A stretch of DNA of 38,935 nucleotides from Nautiliaceae bacterium (GCA_027038555.1 JALVVX010000030.1:1-38935); one strand, 5' to 3'. Counted from the stretch's first letter, positions 7,803-16,970 are shown. Made by a program: numbers and translations. Notes: generated by a model from the sequence alone, not told the origin.

Positions 7803-9636
7803 TGATGTTATTGGTTACAAGATAGGCGATAATATTGTCGATTTACAGACAATAGAAGCTAAAAATATAGATATAAATGATGCCGAGCCTGTTTATTTTA
7901 ATGACAGTGAAGACGCACTTGAAATTATCAGACATTCTGCTGCACACCTTATGGCACAGGCTATAAAAGAGCTTTACCCGGATGCCAAATTTTATGTGGG
8001 GCCTACAATTGAAAACGGTTTTTATTATGATTTAAAAACTTCTACACCTATAAGTGATAAAGATTTAAAAAACATAGAAAAGAAAATGAAAGCCTTGGCT
8101 AAGAAAAAAATACCAATTGAGAGATATGAAATAAGCAAAGCCGAGGCGGTTGAAAAATTTAAAGACGATGAGCTTAAACAAGAAGTTCTTAAAATGATAC
8201 CGGGCGATACGGTATCTATGTACAAACAGGGGGATTTTGAAGACCTTTGCCGCGGACCTCATGTGCCGAATACCAAATATCTCCAAAATGTAAAACTTCA
8301 AAAAGTAGCAGGTGCGTATCTTGGAGGGGATTCAAAAAACGAGATGCTTACAAGAATTTACGGAACGGCATTTGCAACAAAAGACGCCTTGCAAAAATAT
8401 CTGAAAATGCTTGAAGAAGCTCTAAAAAGAGACCACAGAAAACTTGGAAAAGAATTAGAGCTTTGGATGTTTGATGAAGATGTGGCACCCGGAATGCCGA
8501 TATGGCTTCCAAAAGGGGCGATGCTAAGAAGCAATCTTGAAAAAATTCTTTTTTCAGCACATATCAGAAGAGAATACGACCCTGTAAGAGGACCTGAACT
8601 TTTAAGAAGCTACATGTGGAAAATATCAGGGCATTACTATAACTATAAAGAAAATATGTATTTTACTGAAATAGAAAACGACGATGAAAATAAAGAGTCC
8701 GAAGAATACGGTATTAAGCCTATGAACTGTCTTTCACACGTAAAAATTTTCGCACACAAAACAAGAAGTTATAAAGAGCTTCCTTTAAGATTTTTTGAAT
8801 TTGGAACGGTTCACAGACATGAAAAAAGCGGTGTTTTACACGGACTTCTTAGAGTTAGGGAATTTACCCAGGATGATGCGCATATTTTTTGCAGACCCGA
8901 CCAGATAGAAGAAGAAGTTATAAAAGTACTTGATTTTGTCGATACTATTATGCAGAAATTCGGATTTGATTATGAAATGGAAATATCAACAAGACCTGAA
9001 AAATCAATAGGAAGTGATGAAATTTGGGAAAAAGCGACCGAATCGCTTAAAAAAGCGCTTGATAATTTAGGAAGAACTTACGGTGTGGATGAAGGAGGAG
9101 GAGCGTTTTACGGTCCTAAAATAGATATAAAAATTACTGATGCAATAGGCAGAAAATGGCAGTGTGGAACAATTCAGGTAGATTTTAACCTTCCGGAGAG
9201 ATTTGACATAAGCTATGTAGATGAAAATAATGAAAGAAAAAGACCTGTAATGATCCACAGAGCCATAATAGGAAGTTTCGAGAGATTTATAGCAATCCTT
9301 ACGGAACATTATGCAGGTGAATTTCCGACTTTCATAGCGCCTGTTAAAGCGATTTTCGTACCAATAGCAGACAAACATGTAGAATATGCAAAAGAGATTC
9401 AAAAAGAACTGCTTGAAAACGATTTGAAAACTGAAATTTTTGCAAGCAACGATTCGCTTAATAAAAGAATCAGAAATGCAGAAAAACAGCGTGTCGGATA
9501 TGTGGTTGTAATAGGTGATGAAGAGGTTGAAAACGGACTTGTTGCCGTTAGAGACAGAAAAAAAAGAGAACAATACAAAATGACAAAAGGAGAATTTGTG
9601 GAAATGATAAAAAAACTTAGCGAGGTTAAACTATGA
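7795..9636 (+). CDS. thrS: Threonine--tRNA ligase
   Basis: Charges tRNA-Thr and edits mis-attached serine. The editing-domain HxxxH is present as RHSAAHLMAQA (His47, His51), with the editing Cys in DLCRGPH. The class II core has GIKPMNC, the motif 2 region RHEKSGVLHGL with RVREFTQDDAH, and MIHRA; Cys, His and His of these segments are the zinc ligands. The C-terminal anticodon-binding domain is complete. At 613 residues the protein lacks most of the N-terminal TGS-like N1 domain of the 642-residue E. coli enzyme, a shortening I recall for Helicobacter and Campylobacter. It overlaps infC by 4 bases. Confidence 0.97.
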   Translation: MSNDVIGYKIGDNIVDLQTIEAKNIDINDAEPVYFNDSEDALEIIRHSAAHLMAQAIKELYPDAKFYVGPTIENGFYYDLKTSTPISDKDLKNIEKKMKALAKKKIPIERYEISKAEAVEKFKDDELKQEVLKMIPGDTVSMYKQGDFEDLCRGPHVPNTKYLQNVKLQKVAGAYLGGDSKNEMLTRIYGTAFATKDALQKYLKMLEEALKRDHRKLGKELELWMFDEDVAPGMPIWLPKGAMLRSNLEKILFSAHIRREYDPVRGPELLRSYMWKISGHYYNYKENMYFTEIENDDENKESEEYGIKPMNCLSHVKIFAHKTRSYKELPLRFFEFGTVHRHEKSGVLHGLLRVREFTQDDAHIFCRPDQIEEEVIKVLDFVDTIMQKFGFDYEMEISTRPEKSIGSDEIWEKATESLKKALDNLGRTYGVDEGGGAFYGPKIDIKITDAIGRKWQCGTIQVDFNLPERFDISYVDENNERKRPVMIHRAIIGSFERFIAILTEHYAGEFPTFIAPVKAIFVPIADKHVEYAKEIQKELLENDLKTEIFASNDSLNKRIRNAEKQRVGYVVVIGDEEVENGLVAVRDRKKREQYKMTKGEFVEMIKKLSEVKL

Positions 9637-10163
9637 GTAAAGACAAAACTATGATTAATGAGGATATTATAAATTTTACAGACAGGGTTAGACTGGTGGA
9701 CGGTGAAGGTGAGCCGAAAATTGTTGACAGTGAAAAAGCTCTTGAAATTGCTTATAATAAAGGGCTTGATTTAGTTCTTGTGGCACCAAATGCCAATCCG
9801 CCTGTTGCAAAAGTAATGGATTACGGAAAATATAAATACGAACAGGAAAGAAAGAAAAAAGAAGCGAAGAAAAAACAGGTAAAAATTGAAGTAAAAGAGA
9901 TTAAATTCACTTCAAAAATTCAGGATAACGATATAAATTACAAAGTAAAACATGCAAGGGATTTTCTTGAAAAAGGAAAACATGTAAAATTAAGAGTATT
10001 CCTAAGAGGAAGAGAACTTGCTACGCCTGAGAAAGGTTTTGAGGTAATAAACAGAGTTTGGGATATGCTAAAAGATGTTGCTGAAAAACAAAATGAACCA
10101 AAACTTGAAGGTAATTATATAAATATGCTTGTAACCCCGATTAAGAAAAAGAAAAAATCTTAA
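9633..10163 (+). CDS. infC: Translation initiation factor IF-3
   Basis: Keeps 30S and 50S subunits apart and proofreads start-codon choice. The N-domain begins MSKDKTMINEDI, the central signature VAPNANPPVAKVMDYGKYKYE is present in full, followed by the basic KKKEAKKKQ linker and the C-domain VKLRVFLRGRELATPEKG. At 176 residues it is complete. It starts with ATG, in the ATGA overlap with thrS, rather than the AUU used for autoregulation in enteric bacteria, so translational coupling to thrS is the more likely control here. The usual rpmI-rplT partners do not follow; the next DNA is a terminator and a pseudogene. Confidence 0.97.
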   Translation: MSKDKTMINEDIINFTDRVRLVDGEGEPKIVDSEKALEIAYNKGLDLVLVAPNANPPVAKVMDYGKYKYEQERKKKEAKKKQVKIEVKEIKFTSKIQDNDINYKVKHARDFLEKGKHVKLRVFLRGRELATPEKGFEVINRVWDMLKDVAEKQNEPKLEGNYINMLVTPIKKKKKS

Positions 10164-10166
10164 TCT

Positions 10167-10190
10167 AAAACAGTTATTCTGTTTTTTTTC
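10167..10190 (+). terminator. Rho-independent terminator after thrS-infC
   Basis: AAAACAG-TTATT-CTGTTTT forms a 7-bp stem with a 5-base loop followed by a run of T, starting 4 bases after the infC stop. The stem is AT-rich, so strength is uncertain. Confidence 0.6.
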
Positions 10191-10512
10191 TTTTGAAATA
10201 TATAAAGCATTATCCATAATTTTAAGGTCTTCATTCGAAGATTTTCCGGTGATTTCTTTAATACCGAAACTTGCCGTTATTTTTTGCCGTTGAAATTATG
10301 ATATTTTTTTTATTTCCTTACGTGCTTGCTCTATCGTCATATCAGTAAATAATATGACAAATTCTTAGCCGTCTCATCTGTAAATTTTTCTTCTTTCCTT
10401 ATGTTTTTTATAATTATTCTTTTAATACATACTCTCCCATATCATCTGCTTAAAAATCATTTTTTGTTTGAAATGGCCAATATCCGCCATAATAAGTTTA
10501 TGATGTAAAGGT
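10190..10512 (-). pseudogene. Decayed GGDEF (diguanylate cyclase) domain gene
   Basis: No open frame exists, but leftward translation in shifting frames recovers the order of a GGDEF domain. LIMADIGHFK (about 10466-10495) matches the IDxDxFK box. After a frame change come ND and then GEYVLKRI (about 10420-10450). Next is the active-site segment, reading R-stop-D-G-stop-E-F-V-I-L (stops at 10374-10376 and 10365-10367), then FTDMTIEQARKEIKKIS. ITASFGIKEITGKSSNED and LKIMDNALYISKEKK form the standard C-terminal signature (VTxSxGI ... ADxALYxAK). At least two frameshifts and several stops are needed. The N-terminal sensor part is not recognisable. Its remnant start runs to about 10520, and the rest up to 10616 shows nothing further. 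Confidence 0.8.
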
Positions 10513-10616
10513 AAATGTAGTTGCACTTTTGAAAAAACTTTTTTTGTTATATGTATTTGTAGTGAATTGTATTTTAATGCATTTAAGAAAAATTTAAGAA
10601 AAAAAGAAAAGAAGAG

Positions 10617-11489
10617 TTACTTAGTAGAAGTATGAGTAACTGCTTTTTCTTTAAATTCTTTAAGTTTTTGGATTAATCTTTCGAATAATCCTTCTGTTTT
10701 GTGTTTTGCTTTTATTTCTTTTTCTATGTGTTCGATACTTTCTTTAAGTGCTTTATATGTTGTATCGCTTTTGCTTGTATATCCCAGAGCTTCTGCAAGT
10801 ATAAGTTGATGTTTTGCTTCTTCAAGGTATCTAATAGCTTCTTTTGGGTCTTTTTTGACGATTTTATTTGCTTCAATAACCAATTGAGTCGCTTTTACAA
10901 GTGGAATCGGAATAATCGTATCAACTTCCACAAGCGTTGAAAGAGCCATTGCAAGTACTTCTTTTGCTTCTTTTATTTTGCCTTCATTGATATATTTAAG
11001 TGCTAAATTAAGTGCCGCCGGGTATGTTGCAAGAGGCAGATTTACTGTTTTAACTACAATTTCATCCCTTAGGGTATTAAGCACTTCTCTTGCCTGAGGA
11101 AGTTTATTTGCCACAACAAGAATTTTTGCCTTTTCCACTGCTTTTTTAATAGTATTTAAATCTCCTGCAAACTGATATGCTTCTATATTTATATCCACTG
11201 GAAGTAGATATGGCGGATTTGGTCTGTTAAGCACATCACTAAGTTCTGCAATGGCTTTTTTAATTGATTCTTTCGCTTTGTCTTTTTGATTTCCGTTTAA
11301 ATAAATAAGTGTATCTTGTGTGTATCTGATAGCATTTATTGCTTCTTTAACAAGCTGATTATTATTTTGAGCTTTTTTTTCAGCTTTTATAACGGCATTA
11401 TTACTGATATTTTTTGTTTTTGCATCTGCTGCAAATGAACCTGTAACCACTAAACCTGCTGCAATAACTGATGTTAATATTTTTTTCAT
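10617..11489 (-). CDS. YfdX-family secreted protein
   Basis: The 290-residue protein has a clear signal peptide (MKKILTSVIAAGLVVTGSFA, cleavage after SFA), so it is probably periplasmic. The YfdX domain spans about residues 45-215. Its hallmarks are LPVDINIEAYQF, a helix pair ending NKLPQAREVLNTL, and VNLPLATYPAALNLALKYI followed by KIKEAKEVLAMALSTL. YfdX in enteric bacteria belongs to acid/oxalate-linked loci and has been proposed to be chaperone-like; that role cannot be assumed here. The lysine-rich helical C-terminus (about 215-290) is an extra extension. It stands alone with a strong promoter and a near-perfect AAGGAGGGAC ribosome site, suggesting high expression. Confidence 0.85.
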   Translation of the reverse strand: MKKILTSVIAAGLVVTGSFAADAKTKNISNNAVIKAEKKAQNNNQLVKEAINAIRYTQDTLIYLNGNQKDKAKESIKKAIAELSDVLNRPNPPYLLPVDINIEAYQFAGDLNTIKKAVEKAKILVVANKLPQAREVLNTLRDEIVVKTVNLPLATYPAALNLALKYINEGKIKEAKEVLAMALSTLVEVDTIIPIPLVKATQLVIEANKIVKKDPKEAIRYLEEAKHQLILAEALGYTSKSDTTYKALKESIEHIEKEIKAKHKTEGLFERLIQKLKEFKEKAVTHTSTK

Positions 11490-11520
11490 TTGTCCCTCCT
11501 TAATTTTTTTGAACGAAATA

Positions 11521-11550
11521 ATTATATAAAATTAAGTCTAATGGTGTCAA
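11521..11550 (-). promoter_or_regulatory. Strong sigma-70 promoter of the YfdX gene
   Basis: Reading leftward, TTGACA (11550-11545) and TATAAT (11526-11521) are both perfect consensus with an 18-base spacer, about 32 bases before the ATG. Few promoters in the window match consensus this well. Confidence 0.8.
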
Positions 11551-11601
11551 GTTTTTTAAGAATTTAATGTTAACTTAATATTTTTTTTGTGTTTGTATAC
11601 T

Positions 11602-11610
11602 TGGTATAAT
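11602..11610 (+). promoter_or_regulatory. Extended -10 promoter element of lepA
   Basis: TGG-TATAAT in ACTTGGTATAATTTC lies 20 bases before the lepA ATG. No consensus -35 box is present, only a T-rich tract at 11581-11588. Confidence 0.55.
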
Positions 11611-11630
11611 TTCAATAAAAAAGGCGCTTG

Positions 11631-13412
11631 ATGCAAGAAAAAATAAGAAACTTTTCCATAATTGCCCATATTGACCATGGAAAATCCACATTAGCCGACA
11701 GACTTATAGAATTTTGCGGTGGAATTACGGACAGAGAAAAAGAAGACCAGCTTCTTGATACTATGGATATAGAAAAAGAAAGAGGTATTACAATAAAAGC
11801 TCAAAGTGTTAGGCTTGAATATAAAGAGCATATTTTAAATCTGATAGACACACCCGGACATGTTGATTTTTCTTATGAAGTTAAAAAATCACTTAAATCA
11901 AGCGAAGGTGCACTTCTTGTAGTGGATGCCACTCAGGGTATAGAAGCGCAGACACTTGCAAATGTCTATCTTGCACTTGAAAACGACCTTGAAATTATTC
12001 CAGTGGTAAATAAAATAGACCTCCCAAGCGCAGAACCTGAAAGAGTTGCGCAAGAGATTGAACAAACAATAGGCATTCCGGCAGAAGAGGCTATATTCGT
12101 AAGTGCAAAAACAGGTGAGGGGATTAAAGAACTTTTAGATGCGGTAATTGAAAGAATTCCCGCACCAAACGGTAATCCCGAAGCACCGGCAAAAGCACTT
12201 ATTTATGACAGCTGGTTTGATAATTATTTAGGCGCGATATGTCTTGTGAGGGTGTTTGACGGGGGTATTAAAAAAGGCCAGGAAGTTCTTGTGATGGGTA
12301 CCGGTAAAAAACATAAAGTTTTAGACCTTTTTTATCCGCATCCTTTAAGAAAAATTAAAACGGATGAAATTAAAACAGGTGAAGTCGGTGTAGTGGTTAT
12401 GGGTCTTAAAAATGTTGCCGATATCAGGGTAGGTGATACCATAACAGATGCCAAAAATCCTGCAAGCGAACCGGCAGATGAATTTGAAGATGCGAAGAGT
12501 TTTGTTTTTGCCGGTATTTATCCAATTGATACGGATAAATACGACGATTTAAGAGACGCGCTTGATAAATTAAAATTAAATGATGCCTCAATTACATATG
12601 AGCCTGAGACTTCACAGGCTCTTGGATTTGGATTCAGGGTGGGATTTCTTGGTATGCTTCATATGGAAGTTGTAAAAGAAAGACTTGAAAGGGAATTTGG
12701 AATTGAGCTTATTGCAACCGCGCCAAGCGTTACATATAAAGTAAAACTGACAGATGGAAGCGAAATTGAAATTTCTAATCCAAGTGAACTTCCGCCTCCA
12801 AATAAAATAGATAAAATTTATGAGCCTTATGTAAAAGCGACTATTTTAACCCCGAATGACTTTGTTGGAAATCTGATTCAGTTTCTTAACGAAAAAAGAG
12901 GAATTCAGCTTAGGATGGAATATCTCTCACCAGAGAGGGTATTGCTTGAATATGAACTTCCTCTTAATGAAATAGTTACCGATTTTTACGATAAATTAAA
13001 AACACTTACAAAAGGTTATGCAAGTTTTGATTATGAGCCGATAGGTTATAAAGAGGGTGACCTTGTCAAAATGGATATAAGAGTTGCGGGTGAAGTTGTG
13101 GACGCTTTAAGTGTAATTGTTCCAAAAGATAAAGCTGAGAGAAAAGGGCGTGAGCTTATTAAGGTGATGAAAGAGCTCATTCCAAGACAGCTTTTTGAAG
13201 TTGCAATTCAGGCAAGTATAGGAAATAAAATTATTGCGCGTGAAACTGTAAAAGCACTCAGAAAAGACGTAACGGCAAAATGTTACGGAGGGGATATTAG
13301 TAGAAAAAGAAAATTATTGGAAAAACAAAAAGAGGGTAAAAAAAGAATGAAAGCTATAGGAAAAGTAAATATTCCGCAAGAAGCGTTTTTAAGCGTTTTA
13401 AAAATTAATTAA
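11631..13412 (+). CDS. lepA: Elongation factor 4 (LepA) GTPase
   Basis: Ribosome-associated GTPase linked to back-translocation and ribosome assembly. The G-domain has [13 protein letters not shown] (G1), the G2 region [17 protein letters not shown] (G3), NKIDLP (G4) and SAKTGEG (G5). The EF-G-like domains and the LepA-specific C-terminal domain (about residues 490-590) are complete. I choose the ATG at 11631 over the TTG just before it, because AAAAAAGGCGC sits at suitable spacing and ATG is preferred. It converges with the MFS gene, sharing TTAATTAA at the stops. At 593 residues it is normal length. Confidence 0.97.
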   Translation: MQEKIRNFSIIAHIDHGKSTLADRLIEFCGGITDREKEDQLLDTMDIEKERGITIKAQSVRLEYKEHILNLIDTPGHVDFSYEVKKSLKSSEGALLVVDATQGIEAQTLANVYLALENDLEIIPVVNKIDLPSAEPERVAQEIEQTIGIPAEEAIFVSAKTGEGIKELLDAVIERIPAPNGNPEAPAKALIYDSWFDNYLGAICLVRVFDGGIKKGQEVLVMGTGKKHKVLDLFYPHPLRKIKTDEIKTGEVGVVVMGLKNVADIRVGDTITDAKNPASEPADEFEDAKSFVFAGIYPIDTDKYDDLRDALDKLKLNDASITYEPETSQALGFGFRVGFLGMLHMEVVKERLEREFGIELIATAPSVTYKVKLTDGSEIEISNPSELPPPNKIDKIYEPYVKATILTPNDFVGNLIQFLNEKRGIQLRMEYLSPERVLLEYELPLNEIVTDFYDKLKTLTKGYASFDYEPIGYKEGDLVKMDIRVAGEVVDALSVIVPKDKAERKGRELIKVMKELIPRQLFEVAIQASIGNKIIARETVKALRKDVTAKCYGGDISRKRKLLEKQKEGKKRMKAIGKVNIPQEAFLSVLKIN

Positions 13413-14527
13413 TTTTCTTTTACCTTCATTGCAAAAAGAAGAGAAATTATCAAAAATATAAATGATATTATCCCAATATTATCCAATCCCGCAATATCAC
13501 TGAATACTCCAATTAAAAAAGTAACGAATGCCGGTATTAAAAATGCAAGCATCATATATACACCATTTAAAGCAGTAGAGTTTTCTTGATGATGTATGAT
13601 AGAAAGCATTACCGGGCCTGTTGAAAAAAGGCTAAGTCCTAAAAGAATTAAAGGTAGATAAAGCATATTAAAAAATATAAAAAGAGGCATTGAAGTAATA
13701 GCTAATATTGTTGATATTAAAATGGTTTTTTTGTTGCCTATTTTATCAGCTATATTTCCCGAGAGAAATGTTCCAATTATTGCAAAAAACTGAAAAAACG
13801 ACAACGATACATTTGCCTGTGTAAAACTCTCACCTGTGTGTGTAAGATATAGAGGCAAATAAAAAGCAAAAAATATTTTTGCAAAACTTTGAAAAAACAT
13901 AAAACCTGCCATAATCAAAAAGAAAGTTTTGTATTCTATAAATATTCTAAAATCAGCTTTTTGTTTTACTGTTGGTTTGAAATCTCCTTGAAGTTTACTT
14001 AATTGCCACCATAAAAAAAGTGATGCTATAAATGCAATAACTATTGTTTTGAAAAGCCCTTCAAGTCCCCACATTGCAATGGTGAAAGTAGCTATAAGAG
14101 GAGCAACGGTTCTTGCAAGTTCTCCTCCTACCATAAACATACTCATACCAAATCCCATTTTTGGAGTAACTTCTTTTACAATTGCAGGTGTTGAGATATG
14201 GAAAATCTGAGCGGAAATCCCAGCTAAAAACAGAAGAATAATCAAAATAATATAATTTGGCGCAATACCTATTAAACTCATAAAAACCGCCGTTGTCAGT
14301 GGTGATATAATAGTGAAAAACCTTATGTCTTTTCTTGAAATAAGAAGTGCCAAATAGGGATTAAACAAAGCAGGGATTCTTCTTATCACATCAAGTAAAG
14401 ATGCTTCTGTTACATTAAGGCCAAGCCTTTGTACCAAAATTGGCAAAACCGGTGCAAGAAAAGAAGTATAAATATCATGAGTTAAATGTGCAAACGATAA
14501 TAAAAATACATTAAATCTGCTTTTCAT
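13409..14527 (-). CDS. MFS transporter, Fsr-like
   Basis: A 372-residue inner-membrane protein with eleven to twelve hydrophobic helices in two halves joined by a short basic loop (near [11 protein letters not shown]). The first helix region [20 protein letters not shown] resembles the fosmidomycin-resistance (Fsr) branch of the major facilitator superfamily. The loop [14 protein letters not shown] in the second half is the usual MFS inter-helix motif. I take the ATG at 14527 rather than the TTG at 14530, because AAAAAAGG stands about 8 bases before it. It converges with lepA. The substrate is unknown; efflux of a small molecule is the likely role. Confidence 0.85.
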   Translation of the reverse strand: MKSRFNVFLLSFAHLTHDIYTSFLAPVLPILVQRLGLNVTEASLLDVIRRIPALFNPYLALLISRKDIRFFTIISPLTTAVFMSLIGIAPNYIILIILLFLAGISAQIFHISTPAIVKEVTPKMGFGMSMFMVGGELARTVAPLIATFTIAMWGLEGLFKTIVIAFIASLFLWWQLSKLQGDFKPTVKQKADFRIFIEYKTFFLIMAGFMFFQSFAKIFFAFYLPLYLTHTGESFTQANVSLSFFQFFAIIGTFLSGNIADKIGNKKTILISTILAITSMPLFIFFNMLYLPLILLGLSLFSTGPVMLSIIHHQENSTALNGVYMMLAFLIPAFVTFLIGVFSDIAGLDNIGIISFIFLIISLLFAMKVKEN

Positions 14528-14615
14528 CAATAGACCTTTTTTGTAGCGTAGTTTAGCAAAATAAAAAAATATTATGAAAATTAAAGATATTATAAATTAT
14601 CAAAAAGAAATGAAG

Positions 14616-14655
14616 TTAATTTAACAGGTTTCAGAGAGTTTTAGTGTTAAATTAA
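14616..14655 (-). terminator. Perfect 11-bp inverted repeat after the tRNA cluster
   Basis: TTAATTTAACA and TGTTAAATTAA are exact complements around an 18-base loop, ending one base from the 3' end of tRNA-Asp. Leftward the stem is followed by ACTTCATTTCTTTTT, so it probably terminates the tRNA operon. The rest of the gap to the MFS gene (14531-14615) is AT-rich with nothing recognised. Confidence 0.5.
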
Positions 14656-14656
14656 A

Positions 14657-14733
<77 letters not shown>

Positions 14734-14746
14734 AATGTCTTATAGG

Positions 14747-14822
14747 TGGTGGTCGCTGCAGGGCTCGAACCTGCGACCCCCAGCTTGTAAGGCTGGTGCT
14801 CTCCCAACTGAGCTAAGCGACC
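14747..14822 (-). tRNA. tRNA-Val(TAC)
   Basis: The 76-base cloverleaf has acceptor GGTCGCT/AGCGACC, anticodon stem CCAGC/GCTGG with loop CTTACAA (anticodon TAC), discriminator A and an encoded CCA. With the GAC species at 6911 the window holds both expected valine isoacceptors. Confidence 0.97.
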
Positions 14823-14870
14823 AAGTTAACTTTTGGTGTCAAATGTTAAAATGAAGAATTTTTTATGAAG

Positions 14871-14946
<76 letters not shown>

Positions 14947-14949
14947 ACA

Positions 14950-15025
14950 TGGTGACCCGTGCTGGATTCGAACCAGCGGCCCTCTGCTTAAAAGGCAGAT
15001 GCTCTACCGACTGAGCTAACGGGTC
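14950..15025 (-). tRNA. tRNA-Lys(TTT)
   Basis: The 76-base cloverleaf has acceptor GACCCGT/ACGGGTC, anticodon stem TCTGC/GCAGA with loop CTTTTAA (anticodon TTT), discriminator A and an encoded CCA. It is first in the leftward operon; only 3 bases separate it from tRNA-Glu. Confidence 0.97.
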
Positions 15026-15054
15026 ATCCGTCATAACTTTCGTTGCGGACTGAA

Positions 15055-15083
15055 ATTATATGTAAAAATAAGTTTTAAGTCAA
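15055..15083 (-). promoter_or_regulatory. Sigma-70 promoter of the four-tRNA operon
   Basis: Reading leftward, TTGACT (15083-15078) and TATAAT (15060-15055) are separated by 17 bases, about 30 bases before tRNA-Lys. It is followed by a GC-rich start region (CCGCAACG), unlike the surrounding AT-rich DNA. Confidence 0.75.
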
Positions 15084-15099
15084 GATTTTTGAAGGAAAA

Positions 15100-15903
15100 T
15101 TATAACTTTTCTTTTAAGGGGTCAAATTTAAAAATTTTTACATATTCTTTATATAATTCATGGTAATGAATTTTAAGTGTTTTTGGTTTTAAGAAAAAAT
15201 ATTCTGTGGTAACGGCAAAAAACTCAGCTTTATTTGTATATGCATAATTATCTATTATTCTGTCTTTAATAGCTTTTTCAAAAGCTTCATTAAAAATTTT
15301 TTTAAAATGTTCATAATCGTTTAGCGCAAATACAGGTATTCCATCAACAATACCTTCTTCGAAATCAAGTTCGTGGGCAAATTCATGAATAATTACATTT
15401 CTTTTCTGATAATGAAAAATGTCTCTTTTGGCTTCATCCCAAGCTATTATCACACTTTCACCTATACTTTCTCCGCTTATTAACATTTCTTTTTTAATTA
15501 TGCCGTTTTGATTGATATGTTTTTTTATGATTGTATGAGGATATATATAGATATATTTCAGGGATGGATAGCAGAAATTTTTATATGCGATAGTCGGAAT
15601 ACATGCATAAAAAGCTGTTAAACACTTTATCTCTTCATTTATTTCCATATATTTCGGAATAAATTTTTTTTCATTTAAAAATCTTTTTATTTTAAATTCC
15701 AATATCTCTTTTAATTCATTTGGGATTTTATAGTAATAACCCGAGTTTTCGAAGTATTTTTTACATTTACAAGGTTTGTTTTTCAGTGATTTAAGATAAT
15801 AATTGAATTTTATATAATCAAATATTTCATATATTAAAAAAAGAAAAAAAACGAGCCATAGAATAATTAAAAGTTTTAAAAAATTATCCAAATATAGCCT
15901 CAA
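15100..15903 (-). CDS. MtfA-like zinc metallopeptidase (peptidase family M90)
   Basis: The 267-residue protein carries the zinc-peptidase motif VIIHEFAHELDFEEG (His-Glu-x-x-His, about residues 168-180), preceded by VIIAWDEAKRD and followed by EFFAVTTEYFF, whose Glu is the probable third ligand. This is the MtfA/M90 pattern. E. coli MtfA acts on glucose-uptake control through Mlc, but this phylum lacks a glucose PTS, so that role is unlikely here. Unlike E. coli MtfA it has an N-terminal hydrophobic helix (about 8-29), so it is probably membrane-anchored. It overlaps the crcB end by 20 bases and is the last gene of the leftward operon. Confidence 0.87.
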   Translation of the reverse strand: MRLYLDNFLKLLIILWLVFFLFLIYEIFDYIKFNYYLKSLKNKPCKCKKYFENSGYYYKIPNELKEILEFKIKRFLNEKKFIPKYMEINEEIKCLTAFYACIPTIAYKNFCYPSLKYIYIYPHTIIKKHINQNGIIKKEMLISGESIGESVIIAWDEAKRDIFHYQKRNVIIHEFAHELDFEEGIVDGIPVFALNDYEHFKKIFNEAFEKAIKDRIIDNYAYTNKAEFFAVTTEYFFLKPKTLKIHYHELYKEYVKIFKFDPLKEKL

Positions 15904-16270
15904 CAGATTTATATCCTGCTGCGGCTAAAAGTATGGAGCCTATAACATTAAGAGAGATGTAAACAAGACTTTCTATAATAAGACCGTTTTTCATAAGAAA
16001 AAAACTTTCTACCGCAAATGTGGAAAATGTGGTAAATGCACCCATCATACCTGTTGTAAGCATAGATTTAAGATAAGGATTTTGTATGGCTGAGAATTGA
16101 ATAAGACCAATTAAAGAGCCTAATATAAAACTTCCGATTAAATTGACGGCAACTGTTCCAAACGGGATATCGTGTTTAAATGCATGATTTACAAATCCTG
16201 CCGTATAGGCCCTTAAAATAGCACCGATAAATCCTCCTATTCCTATTGCCAAGTAAGTATCGAATTTCAT
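15884..16270 (-). CDS. crcB: Fluoride channel CrcB/FluC
   Basis: Dual-topology dimeric fluoride channel of the inner membrane that lets toxic fluoride leave the cell. Four hydrophobic helices are visible. The family motifs are GGFIGAILRAY near the N-terminus, FGTVAVNLIGSFILG in helix 2 (the conserved Asn) and GAFTTFSTFAVE in helix 3 with the Phe/Thr/Ser track. The single 128-residue copy fits a homodimer. The Campylobacter jejuni order plsC-crcB is kept. No fluoride riboswitch is seen upstream, where the plsC gene ends only 1 base away. Confidence 0.95.
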   Translation of the reverse strand: MKFDTYLAIGIGGFIGAILRAYTAGFVNHAFKHDIPFGTVAVNLIGSFILGSLIGLIQFSAIQNPYLKSMLTTGMMGAFTTFSTFAVESFFLMKNGLIIESLVYISLNVIGSILLAAAGYKSVEAIFG

Positions 16271-16271
16271 T

Positions 16272-16970
16272 TTACTCCTTTATTTTTTTATATTCTTTAT
16301 CTAAAATTTGTTGCATTTTTTCTCTTGTCTCTTCGTACCAGTTCGGATTTTCTTCCGGATAAAAACTTTTAAGAAAAATTACTTTAATAGGTACTTTTTT
16401 TATTAAAAATTTTCCTTTGAAGGCGTATGGAAGATTGATAATAACAAAAGGTTGAATTTTAGGATTTAATTTTTCAGCCAGTGCTTTTACCCCTTTTTTC
16501 CATGGAAGCATTTTTTTGGGGTTTATCTTATTTCTTGTACCTTCTGGAAAAACTACGACTTTGAAGCCTTCATCTATTTTTTTCTTAACTTCTTTAATCA
16601 TTTGTAAAACAGAGCGTTTGTTTTTTCTGTCTATTAATATCATATCGGTTTTAGTAACCATATATTTTATAATAGGAATATCCCCCAATTCTTTTTTTGT
16701 AACCCATATTAATTTTTCTTTATATACGCTTTCCATTAATGATATATCCAAATTATGTGTGTGATTTCCGATTAGAAGTTTAGCATCAGGGTCAATTTCT
16801 CCTTCAATAATTACTTTTTCGGCAATTAAATTTGTTAAAATTTTAGAAACTTTTTTTCTGTATTTAAGCTCATTTTTAGGGTTTATTCCACACATAGCCG
16901 ACGCATATAAAATAGCAGTTCCACCACGTATAATTTTATAAAAAGATGAAATATAATCAATTATTTTCAT
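16272..16970 (-). CDS. plsC: 1-acyl-sn-glycerol-3-phosphate acyltransferase (PlsC family)
   Basis: Adds the second acyl chain to make phosphatidic acid for membrane lipids. The catalytic H-x4-D is GNHTHNLDISL (His70, Asp75), and the substrate motif FPEGTRNK lies at about residues 141-148. An N-terminal hydrophobic stretch (about 15-28) should hold it on the inner membrane. At 232 residues it is a usual length. It overlaps the preceding gene by 14 bases and is followed by crcB one base later, the same order as in Campylobacter jejuni. A lysophospholipid acyltransferase with other acceptors is possible but less likely. Confidence 0.93.
   Translation of the reverse strand: MKIIDYISSFYKIIRGGTAILYASAMCGINPKNELKYRKKVSKILTNLIAEKVIIEGEIDPDAKLLIGNHTHNLDISLMESVYKEKLIWVTKKELGDIPIIKYMVTKTDMILIDRKNKRSVLQMIKEVKKKIDEGFKVVVFPEGTRNKINPKKMLPWKKGVKALAEKLNPKIQPFVIINLPYAFKGKFLIKKVPIKVIFLKSFYPEENPNWYEETREKMQQILDKEYKKIKE

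Noticed and set aside
11628-11630. TTG start for lepA one codon upstream
   Set aside because: The ATG at 11631 is better spaced from the ribosome site and is the usual LepA start.
14528-14530. TTG start for the MFS transporter
   Set aside because: The adjacent ATG at 14527 has suitable spacing from AAAAAAGG.
15884-16300. Fluoride riboswitch before crcB
   Set aside because: plsC ends one base before crcB, leaving no room for the structured leader, and no such fold is visible before the operon.
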